Shown: in pieces, positions 5,903-10,175 of the stretch
How the letters are laid out: each line of letters begins with the position of its first letter
Numbering within the stretch: position 1 is the first letter of the stretch
Assembly: GCA_017613855.1 (NCBI GenBank)
Contig: JAGACY010000092.1
Coordinates: 1-10,175, forward strand
DNA: 10,175 nt
Direction: 5' to 3'
Source: Pseudomonadota bacterium
Lineage (GTDB): Bacteria > Myxococcota > Bradymonadia > UBA4248
The notes under the pieces: generated by a model
Told to the model about the DNA's origin: nothing
Databases searched by the model: none
The model's input: only the letters and a program-made list of their open reading frames with translations
Program-made: the position numbers and the translations under genes

Positions 5903-7328
5903 TTCTCACCTTGTAAAACAAGATCTCAATCGAAATCGGCATGCTTTGCTGATGTCCTCCATCGGACTCATTGTCGGCATTGCCGCATTGGTATTTTTCG
6001 TCGCTCTGGGCAACGGTGTCAAGCGTGTCGTGCTGGAAGACCTCTTTGCAATTCGGCAAATTGAGGTGGTGCCAAGGACTTATGATTTCGGTTTGACAAA
6101 GTTTTCCATCGTAAAGATGGATGAGCGCGCCATTGATAAACTTTCTAAAATTGAACATGTCGATGAAGTTTATCCCAAAATGAAATGGACATTTCCGGCA
6201 TGGGCTACAGGGGGCAAAGAAGTACTTGGGAAAAATTTTCGTGCCGAAGTGATTGCCGATGGTATTGCGCCCAATCTGGCAACGGATTTGCCCCATCCAG
6301 AGCGATTTCGTGATTGGGATGCAGAAGTCAGCTGTACTTATGGTGGTAATGAGTGCCCGGTCGGGCAGTTTTGTCTCGACGGGTTTTGTCAAAAACAATC
6401 TTGTAATCCAGAGAGTTCGATGCATGAATGTCCGGAACCGACCTATTGTGTCAAGGATACCGGCACTTGCGAGATGCCAATTCCCATAGTTGTGAATCCG
6501 GCTATGCTCAATGTTTACAATACCGGATTGACGACGGCTCTTTCGAGTGGAACAGGGGTCAAGCTGCCTAAATTGACTGCAGAAGCGCTCACTGGATTTG
6601 TTTTTGATGTCGAATTGGGAAATTCGTATTTAGGAGAGTCGGCTCAGGGTGAACCTAAGATGAGAAAAATGCAGTGTGTCGGACTCTCTTCGCGTGCAAT
6701 TCCATTGGGATTTACGATGCCGATCTCGTATGTTCGCCGTTTTAATGCCTATTTTAGCGGTGACAAACAGAGCAGAACCTATCACTCGATTGTTCTGGAA
6801 GCACATTCCAATGGGGATGTCGCTAAAATCGCACAGGAGGTAAGAAATCTTGGATTTGAATTGGATGCCAGTCATACGCAGGCAGATAAGATAGGCCTGA
6901 TGATATCGATATTAACCCTGCTGTTTTCTTTGATTAGTTTGCTCATTGTGACGATCAGTGCAATTAACATTGCACAGACTTTCTTTATGATTATTGCAGA
7001 ACGCAGGCTGGAACTTGGAATTTACAGGGCCCTGGGCGCATCGCGCAGCCATATTGCCCGCATGATTTTATGTGAAGGGTGTATCGTTGGTTTTGCCGGT
7101 GCATTGTGCGGTGTAATAATGGCAATCGTACTCATCCAGATTGTGGATCATGGCATAGTCGCATTCCTGCCGGAAATGCCAATTCAAACAGCCAGTTTTT
7201 TTGAGCTTTCACCCGCACTTATCGTTGGGGCTATCTTAGGTGGAATGGCGTTCTGTCTTGTGGGCAGTGCACGTCCTGCATGGCGAGCATCTCATCTCGA
7301 TCCCGTCAGAGCATTCAGGGGGGATTAA
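5895..7328 (+). CDS. FtsX/MacB-type ABC transporter permease with Cys-rich insert
   Basis: The 477-residue inner-membrane protein has the four-helix FtsX/MacB topology: TM1 about 21-42, a large extracytoplasmic domain (43-332), TM2 333-358, TM3 388-415 and TM4 436-456. The cytoplasmic coupling segment ERRLELGIYRALGASRSHI (369-387) and the terminal ARPAWRASHLDPVRAFR motif are typical. Family members extrude or shuttle substrates, or transmit ATPase motion to periplasmic partners (MacB, LolCE, FtsX). No cognate ATPase is in the window. Residues 147-192 form an unusual eight-Cys insert. ATG 5895 fits the family's short N-terminal amphipathic segment before TM1, though the upstream GGAAAAAAGA is a poor, distant ribosome site. 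The gene overlaps aminotransferase by 8 bp at the start and moxR by 4 bp at the end. Confidence 0.9.
   Translation: MGISHLVKQDLNRNRHALLMSSIGLIVGIAALVFFVALGNGVKRVVLEDLFAIRQIEVVPRTYDFGLTKFSIVKMDERAIDKLSKIEHVDEVYPKMKWTFPAWATGGKEVLGKNFRAEVIADGIAPNLATDLPHPERFRDWDAEVSCTYGGNECPVGQFCLDGFCQKQSCNPESSMHECPEPTYCVKDTGTCEMPIPIVVNPAMLNVYNTGLTTALSSGTGVKLPKLTAEALTGFVFDVELGNSYLGESAQGEPKMRKMQCVGLSSRAIPLGFTMPISYVRRFNAYFSGDKQSRTYHSIVLEAHSNGDVAKIAQEVRNLGFELDASHTQADKIGLMISILTLLFSLISLLIVTISAINIAQTFFMIIAERRLELGIYRALGASRSHIARMILCEGCIVGFAGALCGVIMAIVLIQIVDHGIVAFLPEMPIQTASFFELSPALIVGAILGGMAFCLVGSARPAWRASHLDPVRAFRGD
5903..5922 (-). promoter_or_regulatory. Ribosome site of the aminotransferase, partly in a hairpin
   Basis: Read leftwards, CTTGT (5922-5918) pairs with ACAAG (5914-5910) across TTT. 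It runs directly into AAGGTGAGAA before ATG 5902, so part of the AAGG core is in the stem. The stem is short and AU-rich, so any effect on translation would be mild. The site lies inside the permease coding sequence and supports start 5902. Confidence 0.5.
5993..6022 (-). promoter_or_regulatory. Candidate aminotransferase promoter inside the permease gene
   Basis: Read leftwards, a perfect TTGACA (6022-6017) is separated by 18 bp from AAAAAT (5998-5993), which matches the -10 consensus at 4 of 6. The start would be near 5986, giving a leader of about 84 bases. It overlaps TM1 codons of the permease. The promoter is inferred from hexamers only. Confidence 0.33.
6333..6470 (+). other. Eight-Cys knot-like insert in the permease ectodomain
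   Basis: Residues 147-192 carry C147, C154, C160, C165, C170, C179, C185 and C192, which is 8 of the protein's 13 cysteines in 46 residues. The spacing C-x6-C-x5-C-x4-C-x4-C-x8-C-x5-C-x6-C, with the phrases CPVGQFCLDGFC and CPEPTYCVKDTGTC, resembles small secreted EGF-like modules. It sits in the extracytoplasmic domain, where up to four disulfides could form. Confidence 0.8.
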
Positions 7329-8233
7329 CTAAATTTTACTTTTTCGAGCAGCTCTTTAATGATGTCGTCAACGGGGGGGGCATCCTGTGCCAAAATGAGG
7401 CGATGGTTGAGAATGAGTGGGGCAGCAGCTTTGATGTCTTCAGGAATAATATAATCTGCCTGACGCAGGAATGCGTATCCTTTGGCTGCATTCAAGAGCA
7501 TGACGCCGGCACGAGGACTGGCACCGCGTTCAATGACCGATTCTTCCCGGGTTTGGCGGATCAAATCCGTAATATACTGGCCAATGGCATCCGAAACCTG
7601 GATCTTACTGATTTCTTTTCTGATATCGTCGATGTCATCCGGACTAAAAACAGGATGAATTGTGACATCGGGATTGACTGCCTGCATGATGATGCTTTTT
7701 TCCTGGGTGGCAGTGGGATAGTCGAGACGAATGCGAAACATAAAACGGTCGAGCTGGCTGTCGGGCAGTGGATAAGTTCCTCGCTCTTCCTGGGGATTCT
7801 GGGTGGCAATGACAAAAAAAGGCTTGGGAAGGTGATGCGTTCGGCCATCGATCGTGACCTGATTTTCCTGCATCGCTTCGAGCAAAGCACTTTGTGTACG
7901 GGCTGATGCACGGTTGATTTCGTCGGCAAGGAGAATATTCGTGAAAATTGGACCAGGTATAAACTTGAACTTTCCTTTGTCCATCCTGTAAATATTCGAA
8001 CCAGTGATGTCTGCGGGCAGAAGATCGGACGTGAACTGAATGCGTTTGAATTCTGCATCCGTTGCTTTTGCCAACGCTTTGGCCAGTGTCGTCTTGGCCA
8101 GCCCGGGAACGCCTTCGACAAGAACGTGACCACCCATAATCATGGCAACGAGCAACGCACGGACTGTCGAATTTTTCCCGGTATAAACCTTGTCAATTTC
8201 TGATTTTAAGCGCGCAAAAATTGCTGGAACCAT
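7325..8233 (-). CDS. MoxR-family AAA+ ATPase
   Basis: The 302-residue cytoplasmic AAA+ ATPase of the MoxR/RavA clade has Walker A GVPGLAKTT (41-49), Walker B LLADEIN (D104, E105), sensor 1 ATQNP (N146), an arginine-finger candidate R163 in LDRF, and sensor 2 SPRAG (R241). MoxR proteins are thought to act as chaperones remodelling partner complexes, often with DUF58 and VWA proteins and envelope targets. Neither partner is downstream here; the gene converges on the permease with a 4-bp overlap. I prefer ATG 8233 to the open-frame ATG 8257 because AAGGG lies upstream of 8233, at a rather long 11 bases, and nothing comparable precedes 8257. An 8-base C run (7380-7373) encodes Pro-Pro near the C-terminus. 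Confidence 0.93.
   Translation of the reverse strand: MVPAIFARLKSEIDKVYTGKNSTVRALLVAMIMGGHVLVEGVPGLAKTTLAKALAKATDAEFKRIQFTSDLLPADITGSNIYRMDKGKFKFIPGPIFTNILLADEINRASARTQSALLEAMQENQVTIDGRTHHLPKPFFVIATQNPQEERGTYPLPDSQLDRFMFRIRLDYPTATQEKSIIMQAVNPDVTIHPVFSPDDIDDIRKEISKIQVSDAIGQYITDLIRQTREESVIERGASPRAGVMLLNAAKGYAFLRQADYIIPEDIKAAAPLILNHRLILAQDAPPVDDIIKELLEKVKFS
7373..7380. repeat. G8/C8 homopolymer in the 3' end of moxR
   Basis: Eight consecutive G on the plus strand read as C8 in moxR and encode part of the phrase DAPPVDD, about 17 codons before the stop. The tract is long enough to be slippage-prone, but the frame is intact here. Confidence 0.8.
8182..8187 (+). promoter_or_regulatory. Candidate -10 for the DUF4129-like gene inside moxR
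   Basis: TATAAA matches the -10 consensus at 5 of 6. No good -35 is seen 16-18 bp upstream. A start near 8194 would leave a leader of about 38 bases before ATG 8232. Confidence 0.28.
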
Positions 8234-9887
8234 GTTGCATTTTACCCTTGAACTCATACTGAAAACGCATCGTTTCAGTTTTTTTACGATTCTACTTATA
8301 CCTTTTTATCTGCTGAATGTGGAACAAATTGCGCACGCAGAATCAATTTGGATCGAAGCTCAGACTCAGCTGATTTTGAATGTTCATGGCCTGAACGGAG
8401 GACATGTCGAAGGGGTACTGCTGGACGACCTTAACCACAGTCTACCAAATCGCGAAGTAAAAATTTTTATTAAAAATCGCTCTACTCAGGAGGACTATAT
8501 GACGACTCGCACGACTGACTGGAAGGGGCGTTTTGTACTCGAATTGTCCCTCGGTGAGGGAAGTTATGCCGGGTTCGCTGAGTTTGCCAGTCAGGAGAAT
8601 TATCGGGCTTCACAAGAGACATTCGAGTTCGACATCACCCGATGTCATGCCAATTTATCGTTGCAATCACCGGTTTTGTTTCCCGTTGGGGAAGATCTTT
8701 ACATCGATTTGCAGCGTGCTCCTATTTGCGAAAAATATCCGGATGTTTCATGTGCTCAGTATGAAATTACGGGCATGGCTTCTATTGACAGGCTGTCTGA
8801 AAAATTTCGGTTTGACTCAGAACAGAATGTAACTCGGCTTGAATTCAAAACTTCCAGCTTTAAGCCGGGAAAATATGTTTTCGAATGTGCTGTTTTTGAA
8901 GGGAAAAACTGGTTCTCCGAAACGCTGAATTCCGATATTTTCTTTTACGATCGGCTTTTCATACCTCAATTGGATGTCGAATACGATGGATTCAGCAGAG
9001 CAATCGTGGCACGTATTGAACCTTCTTTACCTCAGGATGGAATACAGGCCAGGCTGGTTTTAAGCAGCCCAGATGGGGCCAGAATTGACTTGATGAGTAT
9101 TTCCGATACGCATGGTCAGATGCGGTTTAATATCGATCAGATTCCATCCGGTTGTTATGAGGCGGTTTTGTCACGTGCCGATCAATGGCAGGAATTTGGT
9201 GCTGTTCAGGCAGCTTTGTGCATAAAACCACCCCGCAATTCCCTTTGGATGTGGGGGTCCTGGGCTGTTCTTGCTTTAGGAATCGCCGTGAGCCTGGGGA
9301 TCGCAAAATACAGAAAACGCGCTTTGCCGGCTCCACCTGATAAAACAACACATATTGAAAAGATGGAATTGTCAGGTGACCAACCGGGGGATTCTGTCTG
9401 TGAATTTATCTGTGTTGAGAAAAAATCTGGTGCCATCCTTGATGAGAAAACAATTGAGATTTCAATTGACGGAAAAAAACAGGAAGAAATCCATTGGCCC
9501 GTTCCAACTCAGCCGCAAAGTACGCTCACCATTAGCCACCCTGATTATATGCCCTGGTCGGGCAAGGTCATGCAGAATCAAAGAATCCGGATAAAAATGA
9601 CACTTCGGCGCGACTATGCAATCGAGTGTTATGAAGCTGTCTGCGAGTCGTTTTATGGGGAACCGGTTCCCTGGGGAACTTTTTCACCAGAAGAATTTAT
9701 AGATGATTTAAATGAACACCAACTGAGTAAAACACTCAATGAACGCATCACACTATTTTGTTCTCTTGTGTCATCTGCCGCATTCAAACCAGTGCCGCTC
9801 GAAATTGAGTCATTGACAGAAATATATGAATTGAGCCGTAAAATTATCACTTCGAATCGTCGGCCCGTGTTTCGCCGTAGACGATGA
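8232..9887 (+). CDS. Secreted/membrane-anchored protein with Ig-like domains and DUF4129-like C-terminus
   Basis: The 551-residue product has a signal peptide or anchor (13-36, possible cleavage after AHA). An extracytoplasmic beta-rich part (about 40-330) follows, whose first domain (57-135) has the Ig/CarboxypepD_reg-like phrases EGVLLDD, TTDWKGRF and LGEGSY. One membrane helix (338-358) leads to a cytoplasmic tail: a beta-rich segment (385-460, PEGA-like phrase ISHPDYMPW) and a helical domain (461-537). The helical pattern Y..V....G...PWGTFSPEEF, then a helix and SAAFKPVPLE, resembles DUF4129, a domain often encoded with MoxR, DUF58 and transglutaminase-like proteins. That assignment is by pattern recognition. 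The divergent moxR neighbour supports it. I chose ATG 8232 because it begins a good signal peptide; the frame opens at TTG 8190, but that would add a charged, non-signal extension. Its ribosome site is weak (GGA, 3 bases away). The tail ends in RRRR. Confidence 0.8.
   Translation: MLHFTLELILKTHRFSFFTILLIPFYLLNVEQIAHAESIWIEAQTQLILNVHGLNGGHVEGVLLDDLNHSLPNREVKIFIKNRSTQEDYMTTRTTDWKGRFVLELSLGEGSYAGFAEFASQENYRASQETFEFDITRCHANLSLQSPVLFPVGEDLYIDLQRAPICEKYPDVSCAQYEITGMASIDRLSEKFRFDSEQNVTRLEFKTSSFKPGKYVFECAVFEGKNWFSETLNSDIFFYDRLFIPQLDVEYDGFSRAIVARIEPSLPQDGIQARLVLSSPDGARIDLMSISDTHGQMRFNIDQIPSGCYEAVLSRADQWQEFGAVQAALCIKPPRNSLWMWGSWAVLALGIAVSLGIAKYRKRALPAPPDKTTHIEKMELSGDQPGDSVCEFICVEKKSGAILDEKTIEISIDGKKQEEIHWPVPTQPQSTLTISHPDYMPWSGKVMQNQRIRIKMTLRRDYAIECYEAVCESFYGEPVPWGTFSPEEFIDDLNEHQLSKTLNERITLFCSLVSSAAFKPVPLEIESLTEIYELSRKIITSNRRPVFRRRR
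8295..8323 (-). promoter_or_regulatory. Candidate moxR promoter inside the divergent gene
   Basis: Read leftwards, TCCACA (8323-8318, 4 of 6 to -35) is spaced 17 bp from TATAAG (8300-8295, 5 of 6 to -10). The start near 8288 gives a leader of about 55 bases to ATG 8233. The element falls in the A+T-rich codons of the neighbour's signal peptide. Confidence 0.45.
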
Positions 9888-9905
9888 CCAGGGCATCGAA
9901 CGCTT

Positions 9906-9950
9906 AAAAAAGTGCCTGTGCGTATTCGCAATCTTGCGAATAGCACAGGC
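9906..9950 (-). terminator. Long hairpin with T6, oriented leftwards
   Basis: GCCTGTGC (9914-9921) pairs with GCACAGGC (9943-9950), and TATTCGCAA (9923-9931) pairs with TTGCGAATA (9934-9942), leaving only G9922 bulged. On the minus strand the stem is followed two bases later by T6 (9911-9906), the arrangement of an intrinsic terminator for leftward transcription. On the plus strand no T-run follows, so it is not an obvious terminator for the gene ending at 9887. Confidence 0.6.
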
Positions 9951-9952
9951 AA

Positions 9953-10013
9953 ATCGGCGTATCTGCCATTCAATGACGAGTCATTACTCGCCATTGAATG
10001 GCAGATAGCCGAT
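9953..10013. repeat. Long near-perfect hairpin next to the heptamer array
   Basis: ATCGGC (9953-9958) pairs with GCCGAT (10008-10013), G9959 is bulged, and 9960-9975 pairs perfectly with 9992-10007 over 16 bp. After one mismatch, CGAGT (9977-9981) pairs with ACTCG (9986-9990) around a CATT loop. That gives about 27 pairs in 61 bases. No T-run follows on either strand, so this is a structured repeat rather than a simple terminator. Confidence 0.8.
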
Positions 10014-10025
10014 AACCATAAAACA

Positions 10026-10175
10026 TAATGCGTAATGCGCAATGCGTAATGCGTAATGCGCAATGCGTAATGCGTAATGCGTAATGCGTAATGCGTAATG
10101 CGTAATGCGTAATGCGTAATGCGTAATGCGTAATGCGTAATGCGTAATGCGTAATGCGTAATGCGTAATGCGTAA
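10026..10175. repeat. TAATGCG heptamer tandem array, running off the window
   Basis: Twenty-one complete 7-bp units occupy 10026-10172, followed by TAA at the edge. All read TAATGCG except units 3 and 6 (10040 and 10061), which start with C, giving an initial T-T-C, T-T-C pattern of 21 bp. The array has no spacers, so it is not a CRISPR. It is a short tandem repeat of the kind used as intergenic microsatellites in various bacteria. The true length is unknown because it is cut by the window end. Confidence 0.97.

Noticed and set aside
5874..6425. Minus-strand ORF of 183 residues opposite the permease start
   Set aside because: It has no motif, overlaps the permease and the aminotransferase start in another frame, and shows no family-like pattern.
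8190..8231. TTG start 14 codons upstream for the DUF4129-like protein
   Set aside because: It would place charged residues in front of a normal signal peptide. ATG 8232 gives the expected n-region followed by the hydrophobic core.
9653..10063. Minus-strand ORF of 136 residues beginning MRITHYALRITHYV
   Set aside because: The repetitive start is a direct translation of the TAATGCG heptamers, and the rest is antisense to the DUF4129-like gene through two hairpins. Such heptamer-derived peptides are a known kind of spurious protein call.
10026..10175. CRISPR array
   Set aside because: The repeats are 7 bp and contiguous, without spacers, and no cas gene is present.

Overview
The window reads as chromosomal DNA of a Gram-negative bacterium of moderate G+C. 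It carries a very Cys-rich putative lipoprotein, an FtsX/MacB-type permease with a Cys-rich extracytoplasmic insert, a MoxR ATPase and a signal-peptide protein whose C-terminus resembles DUF4129. Heavy use of Cys-rich secreted modules is common in Myxococcota/Bradymonadota-type genomes, so I lean that way. This is an inference from style, not from a marker gene, and the base composition is lower in G+C than in classical myxobacteria.

Layout. Positions 1-51 hold the Lys/Glu-rich tail of a rightward gene, followed by a strong intrinsic terminator (70-101). Positions 121-358 have no gene but hold a nested imperfect inverted repeat built partly from TAATGTG heptamers. Three leftward genes follow: pepT (360-1604), the 945-residue Cys-rich putative lipoprotein (1757-4594) and an unusual fold-type-I PLP aminotransferase (4697-5902). 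From 4697 to 9887 four genes alternate strand with no intergenic base: aminotransferase (-), permease (+), moxR (-), DUF4129-like membrane protein (+). Their junctions overlap by 8, 4 and 2 bp. The two divergent junctions have promoter-like elements lying inside the opposite gene. Positions 9888-10175 contain no gene. They hold two consecutive long hairpins, the first placed like a leftward terminator, and then an array of at least 21 TAATGCG heptamers that runs off the window edge.

Function. PepT trims tripeptides in the cytoplasm. The lipoprotein probably sits on the cell surface or in the periplasm. MoxR and the DUF4129-like protein belong to a known association (MoxR, DUF58, VWA, transglutaminase, DUF4129) thought to act in envelope protein maturation or complex assembly; here they are divergent and the usual DUF58/VWA partners are absent. 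The permease has no ATPase partner in the window.

I see no complete defence system, CRISPR array, transposase, tRNA or rRNA. The most notable signals are the intergenic-free alternating gene chain, the Cys-rich insert in the permease, and the heptamer/hairpin repeats at both ends.
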